A DNA stretch of 64,000 bases, from contig CM073203.1 of NCBI GenBank assembly GCA_037042915.1, positions 434,001 through 498,000 on the forward strand, in the 5' to 3' direction. Numbering within the stretch: position 1 is the stretch's first letter; every line of letters begins with the position of its first letter. This document shows positions 43,160 through 55,345 of the stretch, one piece after another. This DNA is from Auricularia sp. M13. Taxonomy: Eukaryota > Basidiomycota > Agaricomycetes > Auriculariales > Auriculariaceae. The position numbers were made by a program, and so were the translations under genes. The notes below the pieces were generated by a model, which was not told where the DNA came from, did not search any database, and saw only the letters and a list, made by a program, of their open reading frames with translations.

Positions 43160-44304
43160 CGCATCAGCAAAGTTGGTTTTTGCTCACGAGGCTCGTCAAG
43201 CCTCGTCGAGCCTCGTGAGCACTCAAGCGACTCAAGCTCGTACACAAAAGGTCCGCCTAATTTTGTTCGGGCGAGCTCGTCAAGCGTCTCAAGCTTTGCC
43301 GAGCTTGACGAGCTTGAGTGCTTGAGCAGCTTGACGAGCTCAGCCGAGCTCGGCCGAGCTTGACAAACAATCAAAGCTTCGTGAGCTCGCGCGTCTCCGG
43401 CCTCTCCTCGCGGTCATTTCCGATTCATCGGGCCCCGTTATTTGTTCTCCAGGCCATAATGCAGTAGAAATCATAGTTTAGAATTCAGTGGTTCAGATTA
43501 TGCTTCACGATTATAGTATATACAAGCTGGCAAGGCAAGGACGCTGGAAAGGTGAGAAGCTGGACCTACAAGCGGTCTGGGAACCGACGCGCGTGTACGA
43601 CGGCGTGCACAGCCGAAATAAGCACTGGAGTCAGTGACGTGCAAACTGCGCAGCTGAGCGCCCGCACCTTTGCATCGTGAGTTGTGACACCTATAGACGA
43701 CGGAAGGGTTAGTAAAGCACCAGCGGAGCAGATCTAGAACACAGCGCAGAAGCCGGGACAGATAGCAGACAACACAGCAGACCACCGAGCACAGAGTAGA
43801 CCACAGAGAACAGCCACTGCAGCTAAGAGCCTAAGACAGAGTCCCCAGAGTAGAGCAAGTCCCGTACAGCCATAATCTAGAGCCAGTGTTCAAGTCCCAT
43901 ATAAGCACTGCGGGAGAGGGGAGGCCAGCGCGGCGCCAGTGCAAAGAACCGGGCAGCAGATGTTGGGAGAAGGAAGAGACTTAGTGAATTTCGGCGACCG
44001 CACACCGCGCTGCAGGAATCACCCGCCAGCGACCTTTCGAGGTCAAAAAAATCGTACGACCTTTCACAGCGAGACCAGGTGCTTGAGCTGCTTGAGGAGC
44101 TTGACCGGCTTGAGCCGTTTGGCAAGCTTGATCGTGCTTGGTGGAGCTCGACGAAGCTCGGCGAGGATTGCTGAGCTCCGACTTGCTTCTTACCGTTTCC
44201 CAAGGAGCTCTTACTCGACGGAGGAGCTCAAACTTGCTCAAATGCCTTGAGCACGGGAAAGCCAGCCCGAGCCAGCTCGAGCAAAAACCAACTTTGCTGA
44301 TGCG
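43160..44304. mobile_element. Fold-back / TIR non-autonomous DNA element
   Basis: The ends are perfect 26-bp inverted repeats: 43160-43185 (starting CGCATCAGCAAAGTTGG) and 44279-44304 (ending CCAACTTTGCTGATGCG). Inside each end is an arm of about 200 bp (43186-43376 and about 44085-44278) built from short degenerate units around GAGCTTGA and AGCTCG. These make each arm self-complementary and the two arms partly complementary to one another. The 0.7-kb centre has no transposase-like frame. The flanks show no convincing direct duplication (GCTCTGAG against GGAGGACA), so superfamily and insertion age are open. The structure resembles fold-back elements or long MITEs moved in trans. Confidence 0.7.
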
Positions 44305-45238
44305 GGAGGACATGAGGCGCGTGTCACCGTTGCGAAAATCAATGAGGCTTTTATAGAGTGTAATCGCAATCGCAGATGAGAGAGAGAGTGACCTGGATTG
44401 CAGACAATAGGCGGGCGGTTTGTCATCGGGAAAATGGTGACAATCTGATTAGTTGGATATCCCCAGTCGTAGGTGTACCAGAACATCTACTGGTCCCAGG
44501 TGCAATGATCATTGATTAGACCTTGCTCTATTCTCGGATGCTGTGCTACAGCAGATCACTGCAAATGCACCCGCGTTGCAAAGGAAACAGCTCCGCTGGA
44601 CAGCGCCCGCTCAGGGTTTCAACGAGTGGCTGGGCGAAGTCTTTGTCCCGACCCAAAGGAGGACAATGACATCGTCCGCGCTACGGCGAATTGACTAGTT
44701 CGGGAGGTGACCTTTTCATAGGCCGTAGCTTGTTAACAGGGCAGTGCACGTGCTAACAATAACAGAGTGCTGCTGCGCGGAGAGCATGACGGAACTCTTG
44801 ATGAGCGCGAGCGGTGGCCTCCTTTCGCACATGAATACGACTACTTCATCCATTGGTGCACAGTGAAATGCGATGAGTAGAAAGCCATCATGCCATAGCA
44901 TTATAGGATGCGGCCAGAACTTCGGAGCCGCTTCTGGTTGCGGGAGATGCTAGGGGCGACCATACACAGCGTCAATGTCCAAATTGGGAGCACATTGCGC
45001 AACAGTCTTGTGCAAAGGGAAATTTAGATAGAAAAAAGCAGTTATGAGAGCATGAGCGGGGGCCAAGGATGTCAAATACCAGGCGTAGGTTCTGTGCAAG
45101 CGGATAGTGCGTGTTTCGGGTCGAAGACAGGATTTAGTTTCAAGGTCCGCTAACAGCGGCTTCTCTTCATTCACCAAGCGCGCACCGTGCCCTCGCAGGC
45201 GATCGCACCGGCCAGCACTAGTACCTGCGAGCGTCGAC
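44305..45238. other. Intergenic before SPA2, nothing recognised
   Basis: 934 bp with no supported gene or RNA. A short GAGA-type run lies at 44378-44389. The SPA2-like promoter must lie in the last few hundred bases. Confidence 0.45.
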
Positions 45239-48123
45239 ATGGCCACCGTAATGCGATCCGCGAGCCAGCGGCCACCGAGCCCGACGTTCACGACCATTTC
45301 TGGCATCTCTAATTACCGCTCGGACTCGTACCGCGCACGGCCCAGCGGGCCCCAGGTCTCTGCCCAGGAGACGAAGGCCATCGCCCAGACCCACTACGCT
45401 GAGCTGACGGGCTTCCTGGCCTCGCATGTGTCCAAGGGTCAGCCAGCCACGCCCGCCGTCCGCCGCGACCGGGGCTGATGTTCCCAGCAGAGCAACCGGG
45501 CGCACGCGCCAACGCCCGCGAGAAGCTCACGCGCCTGACGCGCCAGCAGTTTATGGAGCTCTCCACCGACGTCTTCGACGAGCTCGTGCGCCGGAATACA
45601 ATTGCAAACGAGGGTCCGTGACGCTGCACAAGCTGTCGATCCTGCTGTTGCCACTCACAAGGACCCTGCAGTACCGTTCCTGCCGGGTCGCGACGACTTC
45701 CATCCAAAGCGTAATCAGGCGAGACAAAAGCTCTCTACGCTGCCCAAGTCGCGCTTCAAGGACCTGGCCAGCGACGTTTACTTTGAGCTCGGCAGACGGT
45801 ACCCGGAATTCAAAGAGGAGACTATGGTGCGACCAAGAACTCTGTTTTTGTCACCTTTAAACTCATTCTATCCTCGCAGCTGCCGCCAGACACTCCCGGC
45901 TCCAACTATGGCTCAGAGCCAAGCCCAGGATTCAACGTCCCACCAGTCCCGAAGAATCCATACGCGCCAAGCATCAACAACGCCCCTCCAGATCCCTACC
46001 GTCGTCCATCTGCAGACGACTTCCGCAGACCGTCAGGTGACGACTATCGGAGACCTTCTGGCGACGACTATCGGAGACCCTCTGGGGACGACTACCGTCG
46101 GCCGTCTGGCGATGACTACCGTCGACCTTCTGGCGACGACATGCGCCGCACGCCAGACGAGCCGCTGCGCAAGCCGTCTGGCGACGATACAGCGTCGCTA
46201 GGCGGTATCAGTCTCTACGGTCGACGTCCGTCGAATGCGGCGTCGCCAGAGAACGCCTATGCACTGCCCGTCTCGCGACGCCCCTCGGACCGCGAGCCCA
46301 ACGCGGGCACGGCGACGGCGGCCATCATCATTCCTGCCAAAAGCACCATGACGACCGAGGACATCCAGACGCCGTTCGGCCTGCCCGAGCGGCGGCTGAG
46401 CAACGCGAGCTCGACACGGCAGGACAATGGGTCCGACGAGATGGGCAGCAACAAGGACGGTGAGGACAATGGGGACGAGGACTCAATCCGCGCAGGCGGG
46501 CTCAACGCGATCGCCGCAGGGCTCGCTAACAAGGACGAGGGCGCGTACTACGACAACAACACGTCCTACGGCGGCTCGTCGCCGGGCGTCTCGCGCTCGA
46601 ATACTCTTGCATCCACGCGCGACGGCAGCGATTCCGAGCGGTTGCGGCGCGACTACGAGTACAAGATCGCGACAATGCAGAACAGGCTGACTGCGCTCGA
46701 GAACGAGGTCGCCGACGCACTGCGCGCGCGCGACGAGAGCGAGGAGATGGTCCAGAAGCTCACCGACGAACTCGAAGACCTGCGGGCGCGCAACAGCGAG
46801 CAGGCGTCGACCGTCCGCTCGCTGGAGCGCGATCTCGAGGAAGCACGACGTAGTGGCGGTGGCGGTGGTGGCGGAAGCGCTGCTGATGTGAGTTCTTGCA
46901 CTGTCTTGGCGGGAACTCGCGCCAATGTGATTTTGCTTTTCTTTTCTTGCAGGTCGACAAGCTGCGGAACGACATGGAAAACTTGTTTGAGGACTTGAAA
47001 GACCTGTCGGCGCGGAACGACGAGCTTATGGCCGAGCGCGAGGAGGATGCGCGCACGATCGCCGAGCTCGACTCGTTGTCAAAAGAGTATAAGCGCAAAT
47101 ACGAGCAGGCGAAGACGGAGCTGCGCAGCTTCAAGGGTGGGTCGCAGACATATCAGGGTTCAGGGTTAGCTGACGCCTGTCGCAGCAACGTCGCAACTGT
47201 TCGTACAAGCGCAGTCCTACTCCGACGACCAACTGCCGCTCTCCGCTGATGGCGCCTTGCTCGATATTCATGTCACTGCTTTCCAAAGCGCCATGGACGA
47301 CTTACTCACGACTGGCCGCGGGAACGCGCCTACTAAAGTCTTGCAGCCCATGAAGTCCGTAGTGGACGCCGTCTCTGCTCTCATCGACGACGCGTCCAAG
47401 TCTTCACAGGGCCAAACGGACACTGCGCGCGCTCTGCGGGAACGTACACAAGCGACACTTAATAACCTCCTAACCGCCGCACGCACGCACGCGACCAGCT
47501 ATGGCATGTCTCCCGTATCACTTCTTGATGCCGCCGCAAGCCATGTTGCGCTCTCTGTGACCGAGCTCGGGAAGATGCTGCGCATACGCAAAGCGTCCAA
47601 AGCCGATCTCGACGCGTGGGAGAAGGTGCAGGCGAGCGGCGGGGCGAGCCTCAAGCTGATGAACGGCGTCGGTGCCAGCCTGAACGGCCACTCGCCGAGC
47701 CTGAAGAGCGTGCGCGAGAACGGCAGCGCGAGCAGCGCGCGCAGTACGCCGGACGCCGCGCCGCGGGGCGACGGCTGGGCGGACCTGCGGCCGTACCTCG
47801 AGACGCAGTCCGACCAGGTGCTGCAGGCGGTGCAGGCGGTCCTCGCGAGCGTGCGCGCGCCCGTACCGGGCCGCGCGCTCGCGGACAACATCAGCCAGAT
47901 CATCGCACTCGTCGGGAGCGTCGTGGCTGTCTGCGGGCCCGACGTCGTCCCGCCGCGCGGGCGCAGCCTCGTCAAGGACCTCGGCGACCACGCGGACCGG
48001 CTCAGCGCAGCCCAGCAGGCCGCCGGCGTCGGAAGCGGCGAGCTGGGCAAGGAGGCGCGGCAGGCCATCGCGAAGGGCAGCTTCGGCGTGGCGAACGCCA
48101 TGAAGGAGCTGCTCAAGGTCTGA
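45239..48123 (+). CDS. SPA2-like polarisome scaffold protein
   Basis: Start at 45239 (M-A-T-V-M-R-S-A-S). Two Spa2-homology (SHD/GIT) units are clear: A-N-A-R-E-K-L-T-R-L-T-R-Q-Q-F-M-E-L in exon 2 (45488-45613), and after N-E-V-P-F-L-P-G-R-D-D-F-H-P the unit N-Q-A-R-Q-K-L-S-T-L-P. Next comes a low-complexity part with tandem R-R-P-S-G-D-D-Y octapeptides (about 45994-46192), then a coiled coil (about 46640-47140), a Gly run, and a helical C-terminal domain ending A-M-K-E-L-L-K-V at 48123. SPA2 scaffolds the polarisome at hyphal tips, linking formins and MAPK components. Introns include 45438-45487 and 45614-45671, and others near 45833, 46889 and 47136. The gene looks intact. Confidence 0.88.
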
Positions 48124-50208
48124 GCTGCGATCCTCGACTCGTCACTTGCCATATCCGCCGCTGCCACACTCTCCATCCGTTACCCCGTTCCTTGCACTTG
48201 CACGCTTCCGTCTGGTCCTTCATTCGTCGTTCGTTCGTTCGCTCAGGTTTTGGTCTGGCCGTCGCTCCCTGTTGGATTGTTTATAGGTTGGGATATGTTG
48301 TATGTATGACGCTTTGCCTAATTGCTATCCGCTCGTTTGATTTTGACCCTGTCTTCCTCTTGTAGCCTCGTTTCAGCGTGGCGTGGGACTGGACGCTGGC
48401 TGAGGGCTTGCGTGACTTTCGACGTTCATGCTCCCGTGGTCTTACACACACTGTGCTATCGCTGCGGCATTAAAGCGACGGCGTGCTGTGGCACGACCCA
48501 GCGCCGACGGTATACAGTAAGTACACTAACACGTGACCTCGATACACTTCGCCTAACAAGCATTCCAGATCTCCAGTGTTTGTAGGTCGGCGGCAGTCGG
48601 CGGCATGTTGGCATGCTGTGGGATGTACTTATTGGTAGACCACTGGCACGACGGACAGGTCTGAGGTCAGATGGTGACACTGACAGGGTTCTCCGTCAGT
48701 TTCTCCGAGGAACATGGATATGCCGGATAATGCAACGCCCTAGCGGCCTCAACACTCAGTAGCACGCTGAGGAGATTAGATTAGAGCTTCACTGTTTTCT
48801 TTTTTTGCTGGATGGCTGAGTGGTGCAATTGCGCTTTCACTCTAAGGTTTGTGCGCCGCAGAAGCCTCATCTGGCTCTCATCAGCGATTTTAACTGAGAT
48901 CGACATTCGCTAAGGCTTCGCTCTAAGAATAGACGCCAAGTATCTTCGGTTTCAGTCTTGGAGGATCGTTCTTGGGCTTGGAGGCTTGGGTCTGGCTTGG
49001 GTTGTTGCTTTTTTTGAACGTTCTGACATGTGCTATCTGCCTGATTGTAATTCAATCTCCGCGTGGGGAAAGAATCACCGTGCCAAGCTCACGACGGATC
49101 GCCAGACCGATCGTCTTATCAGTGGCGCTGGTGCCCGCGTGGTCATCGTGTCACGGAGTCCTGTGGAATCGGACGGCTCAAAGACCCGGCAGGGCTCGAG
49201 GCCTGAAGATCCCCTGTATTGTGCCAGGGGTGTGACCGTGAAAGGCACCATGGGCGACGAGGACGGTGGAGCGGAGCACCGAAGATAATAAATTAGGGGC
49301 TCGTGCATGTGGCTGCACAGGAAACTACTACGGAGGATTGCGGTTGCATGATCAAATCTTTGCACCGTCGCACGCAATCCTGCGGTCGTTGTGGACGGAC
49401 GGATCGATGAGGGCTAGCCGTCGCGCAAGGTGTTGATGAACTGTTCGAGAACCTGAGCATTTAGTCGAAGGCCCGGTGACAGCTTAGCTGTGTGAGTCGG
49501 CGATGAAGCGTCGGCGCTCCATGTCCACTTCACCACCTTCTATCCCCAGCTAGACAGCGCTCGAGACCGGCGGGTACCTGAGCTGGGAAAATAACACTGG
49601 CTCAATCTGCAGCCACAGCTTTAGCCCTGACCATCTCGCAGCAGATGGAGTTCTTATCGCAGGTGTGATGCGTCCTCATTCTTGCCTGTGAATACGTGCC
49701 TTGCGCTGGATATCGGTACCTGAACGTGCCCTCTTTGCTGTACTGTATCTCACGGCCGCAGAGAGGGCCATTTCAGCGAGGGAAAAGCGATATCGGACGC
49801 GGACGACGGGAGGTGCTCCACCGGACCTATTGCAATGGTCTTGGCAAGTGATTCCTGTCAACCAGGCGGCTCGTGACCCCGTGTGACATCGGCCATGTCC
49901 TAGACAGGCTGCCATGGCCATGAGTATGGTTTGGGAAAGCACCATGCTTCGTCGATGTCGACGCCAGGGAGCGTGTAAAATTGGGCGTGCAACGTATAAT
50001 GATAATCATAAGATTCCGGAATCATGATGTGCAATCGCATTTGACCCGTAAAGTTCTTGGCTTGGCCCGTTTGCGGCGAATGCGATACGCTGGCCAGATG
50101 GGTGCCTTGCCATATGGCTGTCAAGGTATAAATGACCAGCTTCTGGGTTGATGAAGCCTTCTCCCTGTTCTTGCCTGCACCAGCAGCCGTTTGCCTGCGC
50201 CAGCCGCC
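48124..50208. other. Long intergenic region, no supported gene
   Basis: 2.1 kb between SPA2-like and the OPT transporter. A short TTCG microsatellite lies near 48226-48241. A tRNA A-box-like GGCTGAGTGG lies at about 48813 without a matching B box. Short open frames lack recognisable domains and show no splice-linked continuity. The OPT promoter and 5' leader must lie near 50100-50208. Confidence 0.5.
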
Positions 50209-53200
50209 ATGGCCACCAACGAGAGCGCCATCAAGGCTGCCGCCCCGGTGAACGAGACCTCGTCCGTTGACGAGAAGAACTCGTACCACGAGAAGGAGGA
50301 TGTGAGTCCCTCTCCGCTCAGCCTTCGTGTGACTCGCTAACGACGACCGCCCATGCTAGGTCTACAAGGGTGTCGACTACCATGCCATGGAGGGCGACCT
50401 CGAGGCGCTCGACGCGGACATGGATGCTGCTCAGGACGCCGTACGTCTTACCTACGAGGATGCAAAGCAGCTTGGTGCGTCTGTCTGCGGCATCAGCATT
50501 GCTGCGATTGACCATTCCGCAGTCCAGGAAATCGTGGACGAGTACCAGCTCGACCCCAACTTCCCGCCCCATCTCATGGAGAGCGCCAACCGGTTTTTGA
50601 CGGATGAGAACCTCAAGGAAGATCCCGTTGCATACCGCCGGATTTTCGCTGAGCTCCAGGTCGCCGCTACCTTCCTGTGCGTCTCTATTTCCATTATACT
50701 ACGTTTCGCTGACAGATGCCTCCAGTCGTGACAACTCGCCGTACCCTGAAGTTCGTGCTGTCGTCAGCAACACGGACGACCCGACTCAGCCCGCCTCCAC
50801 TCTGCGCGCATGGGTCATCGGTCTTATCTTCACGGCGGGCGGCTCTGCGTGCAACCAGGTCCGCATCTCCGTTACCCATTGTTTTCTGCACTCTCATTTG
50901 TTGCGTCCAGTTCTTCTCTCCCCGTCAGCCGACCATTTCCCTCTCCGTTTACGTCGCACAAGTGCTCGCTTTCCCGATCGGCAAGGCATGGGAGAAGTTC
51001 ATGCCCAACCTATTCAGCATCCCCGTCCCCTTCAGTGGCGGCCAGCGTATCCAGCTGAACCCGGGACCTTTCACCCAAAAGGAGCACATGTTGATCACGT
51101 ATGCAATAAGCTGATCTGCCAGAGACGTGGCTAATTTCAATGATGAACAGGATCATGGCTAACGTCTCGTTCGGTTCTCTGTACACGTAAGCTAGACTGC
51201 TGAGCGTGCAGCTCGCCTTGGTTAACCCGCGTGCTTTACAGGACCAACATCTACATTGTCCAGATTCTCCCCAAGTATTTCGCGCAGGCATGGGCTCGCT
51301 CCTACGGTTACCAGGTTTGCACTTCCTTGTCTGTACAACTGCTGGGTTATGGTTTGGCTGGTGCGAATGCTCCCTTCTTTATGTGAAGCGCTGCGATTGA
51401 TGAATGGGCAAATAGGCATCACTCGTCGTTTCCTCGTCTACCCCGCGTCTTGCATCTGGCCGGCGACGATGGGTACCATTGCTCTTAACAGGGCTTTCCA
51501 CCAAGACAAGAACCTGCCCGCCAACGGCTGGCGCATCAGCAGGCTCAGGTTCTTCCTTTACGCGTTCGGCGGCATGTGTAAGTCCTATCGCTTTCCGTCG
51601 CACGCACTGTCTTAACCTATCTGCAGTCGTCTACTTCTGGGTGCGCCCTCTTCGTGTCTGCTGCGCATGGCATGGATTGCCAACCTATGTTCCAATAGCT
51701 GCCCAACATGTTCTTCCCCTTCCTGTCCAGCTTCAACTGGATGACCTGGATTGCACCTGAGTTAGTCCTTCCCAATCCGTCAGATGCACAGGTGCCAATC
51801 AATTCTATTCCAGGAACGTCAACTTGGCCGCCATTACTGGCAGCTTCTCCGGTCTTGGTCTCAACCCTATCCCGACGTTCGACTGGAGTATGTTGACGCT
51901 GCGTTGCGCGCGATGCATGACTGACCTCTCATAGACTGGATGTACACGGACCCCATCATCAACCCGCTCTTCGTGAGTTTAACATTTCTATTCTTACGAA
52001 CTGTCAACTCATCCTCTTTTGCAGTCCACGATCAACCGTGAGTCTGAATGACGATCTTCTGGCTGTCAATGGCTGACTCTCTCCATAGAGTACATCGGTG
52101 CATTTGTTTCGGTCCCCATCATCGCGGCGCTGTGGTACACCAACAGCTTCAACACTGGCTACATCGGCATCATCACCAACCGTGTCTTCGACCGGTTCGG
52201 CAAGCAGTACAACGTCTCCCTCATCATTGGCGACGACGGCCTGTTCTTCGACGAGGGCTACCGCGCGTACTCGCCGGCGTACCTCAGCGCTGGTAACCTG
52301 TGGGTCTACATCGCGTTCTTCGCCATCTACACCTCGACGATTACCTACGCCTTCCTGTACCACCGTCACGAGATCGCCAAGGGCTTCCGCTCGCTCATCC
52401 GTCGCGACCCGAACACCCGCAACGATGTGCACAACCGTCTCATGCGCGCGTACAAGGAGGTTCCCGAGTGGTGGTATTCCATCATGCTGGTGGTGGCTAT
52501 CGTGTTTGGTCTCGTTGGTCTCCTCGCCTACCCGACCCGCACGAGTGTCTCCTCGCTCTTCTTCGGCATCGTCATCTCCTTCCTCTTCGTCGTCCGTAAG
52601 TACACAACCCACTCTCAAGAGCCATCAGGTTCTAATTCTCTGTTTTAGCCATCGGTATTATCTACGCCGTCGCGAACGTCGAGGTCACGCTGAACGTGCT
52701 CGCCGAGTTCGTCGGTGGTGCCGCCTACCCGGGCAACTACCTGGCCATGCTGTTCTTCAAGACCTACGGTGTCATCACCTGCGCGCAGGCCATCTCCTTC
52801 GCGTCGGACCTGAAGCTTGGCCACTACACGAAGATCCCGCCGCGCGTGATGTTCTCCGCGCAGACCGTCGCCACCATTCTCGGCACGTTCGTCGAGATCT
52901 CCATCGTCAATTGGCAGGTCACTGCTGTCTCGGACCTGTGCGAGCCGCACCAATCGCAGAAGTTCACCTGCCCCGGCGTCTCGACCTTCTTCACCGCCGC
53001 CGTGCTGTGGGGTACCATCGGCCCGACCCGCATCTTCGGCATTGGCCAGTTCTACAACCCCGTCCTGTGGTCGTTCTTGGTTGGCCTCTTCGTAAGTGTC
53101 TCTATGCTTCGCCCATTTACCGGAGACTGATGTGAATTGGTCTTTCTTCTAGCTGCCTATCCCGGTGTACTGGTACGTGCAGAAGAACCCGCAATCATGG

Positions 53201-53613
53201 GTCCGCTATGTGCACGTCCCTGCCATCCTCTACGGCATGATCGGTGGATCTCCGTACAACCTCAGTACGTATCTCCACATCGTTGGATTCGCGCGTTGGC
53301 AAATGGCTGACACGCTTTGCTAGCGTACTGGACTCCCGTGCTCTACGTCGGCTTCTTCTTTAACTACTACGTGCGGAGGCACTTCCTCGCCTGGTGGTCG
53401 AAGTACGCGTACATCCTCACGACGGCCTTCTCCGTCGGCATCGCCATCAGCGCGATCATCCAGTTCATCGTCGACGACCAGTCCGAGGGCATCCCCGAGT
53501 GGAAGGGCAACACCCTGCCGTACGAGGGCTGCGACGGTGGCACTTCGTTCGGCTGCCCGCGCCTCACCCTCGGCGAGGGCGAGTACTTCGGAAAAGGCCC
53601 CGGCGAGTTCTGA
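50209..53613 (+). CDS. OPT-family oligopeptide transporter
   Basis: Start at 50209 (M-A-T-N-E-S-A-I-K), stop at 53613, with about a dozen small introns. The acidic N-terminal cytosolic part includes an S-P-Y-P-E-V-R-A-V-V motif (the family's S-P-Y-x-E-V-R). Membrane segments follow, with F-S-I-P-V-P-F-S-G-G-Q, N-P-G-P-F-T-Q-K-E-H, C-I-W-P-A-T-M-G-T-I-A-L-N and F-F-P-F-L-S-S-F-N-W-M-T-W-I-A-P. Later come W-Y-T-N-S-F-N-T, E-V-P-E-W-W-Y, N-V-L-A-E-F-V-G-G, I-G-P-T-R-I-F-G-I-G-Q-F-Y-N-P and Y-V-R-R-H-F-L-A-W-W. This full set is diagnostic of fungal OPT proton-coupled transporters for tetra- and pentapeptides or glutathione at the plasma membrane. No lesion was seen. Confidence 0.93.
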
Positions 53614-54017
53614 GTTAGGTCTATATGAGCCTTGGTACATCATACCTCTATTAGATACCGTTCCGTTCGTTTCTTTCTCTCTGCTGGAAGGCTACTGTTG
53701 GCACAATAAACTTTTATTTAATTAGTAGCGCACGATATTGGATTGAGGACGAACCCCATGTACTGTTATGATTTATACGAGACACAAAGGAGGAGCGGCA
53801 GGCTCTAAACTTGTGCGATAAAATAGTACCATACCTCACATAATTTCCGGTGGTCTCCTGCTTTTGGGAACATTGAACTCGGCTCTGCTTGTGCATGATG
53901 CATGAACGCTGAACGGAGTCAGATGAGCGGGACCGGGAAGAGGAACCGTTCGACGGGGATAAGCATCCGACCACATCCGGCTTGGACCGGTGCTGTTCTT
54001 CGTCCGCCACGCCCACG
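53614..54017. other. Intergenic between OPT and TFIIE beta
   Basis: An AATAAA-like signal lies at 53704-53709, about 90 bp after the OPT stop codon, a plausible polyadenylation signal. Nothing else was recognised. Confidence 0.45.
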
Positions 54018-55053
54018 ATGAGTGCACCTGGCAGCGGCCCCGAGGCTGAGCAGAAGAAGAAACGACCCAAGTCCAGTACGGTTGCTGTCTTAGACGACGG
54101 CGACGCGTCTATGCTGATGCCCAGGCTACAGGCGTTGTCTACTCTCAGCCAGCGGACACCGGCACGGGTAGCAACATCAATACCCAGCTCGTCTATGCGG
54201 TCAAGCATCTGAAGGCATGCACACTCTCCTTCCCATCCATGGCTTCAATATCTAGCTGACTTGGGCCCATTGCAGGACAATGGCAATCCAATGCGGCTGC
54301 AGGACTTAGCCATCCTCAGCAACCTCCCGCTCATGAGCGACGCGGCGCTGCTGGAGCGCTTCAAGGGCCACGATCGCGTCTTGCACGACGAGAAGACCGG
54401 CCTGTTTTCTTACCGTGTGCGTACAAGCGAACTCTGTCTGGTCGTGTCGCTGTTGTCTGACGACCGCGTTCAGCATGACTATAATTTCAAGAACAAGGCC
54501 ACGCTTCTGACCGAGATACAACGACACGCACGGAACGGCGGTGGACTGTCAGTCCGTGTGCTGAAAGAGTCCTGGAAGGAAGCGCCGGCCGCCATCGAAG
54601 AGCTCGAGAAGGAAGGCGAGGTGCTCGTCACTCGCACGCTCAAGGACGGCCAAATGAAGATGGTATTCTGGAACGAAGTTCGTGCGCCCGAGCCCGCTGT
54701 GGAAGATGGTATGTCTACATCTACAATCAACGTTCGACCGTCCTCACGACGTTCTGCAGAGTTCCGCTCCATGTGGCATAGCCTAGTCGTTCCGCCGGAA
54801 GCGGACATGCTTCGTGTGCTCAGAGCAGGTTCGTTTGAGCCCGCGCCGCGCTCTTCCACTTGCTTTCTGACGCTGTGCTATAGAGGGTTTACAGGCCACG
54901 CAAGGCGAGGCTGCTGTTGCCCGTGGCCCTGCTCCCAAGAAGAAGGGCAAGAAATCCGGGCCGCGCCAGCGCCAGGTCCGCATCATGAACACGCACTTGC
55001 AACTGGAGGGCATAGATTTGAGCAAGGACTATGTACCGCCCCCCAAGCAGTGA
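54018..55053 (+). CDS. TFA2: TFIIE beta subunit (general transcription factor)
   Basis: Start at 54018 (M-S-A-P-G-S-G-P-E-A-E-Q), followed by a Lys-rich stretch and an intron ending near 54120. The core has N-T-Q-L-V-Y-A-V-K-H-L-K, then R-L-Q-D-L-A-I-L-S-N-L-P and F-K-G-H-D-R-V-L-H-D, a first winged helix, and H-D-Y-N-F-K-N-K-A-T-L-L-T-E-I-Q with S-V-R-V-L-K-E-S-W for the second. The C terminus is K-K-K-G-K-K-S-G-P-R-Q-R-Q-V-R-I-M-N-T-H-L, ending D-Y-V-P-P-P-K-Q at 55053. TFIIE beta pairs with TFIIE alpha to recruit TFIIH to the RNA polymerase II preinitiation complex. About five short introns are present. The symbol follows the yeast name. Confidence 0.88.
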
Positions 55054-55345
55054 TGCATAGTGTTCCGTGGGGAAAGACAATCTGTCTTTCGCGGTTTCAC
55101 GAGGCCGTTTTTGTACTGTATCGGAACTTACCTCCACATAGATTTGTACCGTAGCATCGTCAATGTTTATTATCAAGTTTCTGTGGAATCCAGCATCTCT
55201 ACATCCTCGACCAGTGTATTTAAGTTAATATCTCGCAAAGCTTCATGCGATTCCGGAAGCCGATTCGGAGTGTCTTGTTACCACCGCGATCCTCGCTCAG
55301 CGCTCAACTTGTCAGGTCATCAACATATCAACAGCCAGCAGCACC

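Noticed and set aside
43152-44312. Target-site duplication flanking the fold-back element
   Set aside because: The 8 bp on the left (GCTCTGAG) and right (GGAGGACA) do not match at any common length, so none is claimed.
46257-48176. Long open frames antisense to the SPA2-like gene
   Set aside because: They are by-products of GC-rich codon bias opposite a well-supported gene and show no domain.
48805-48880. tRNA-like sequence (GGCTGAGTGG, as in the A box of tRNA-Ser or tRNA-Leu)
   Set aside because: No T-arm with a GGTTCGA-type B box, no acceptor stem and no anticodon loop could be placed downstream.
52098-53135. 345-codon alternative frame across the OPT gene
   Set aside because: Ser/Thr/Arg-rich shadow of the transporter exons; it ignores the introns and has no membrane segments.
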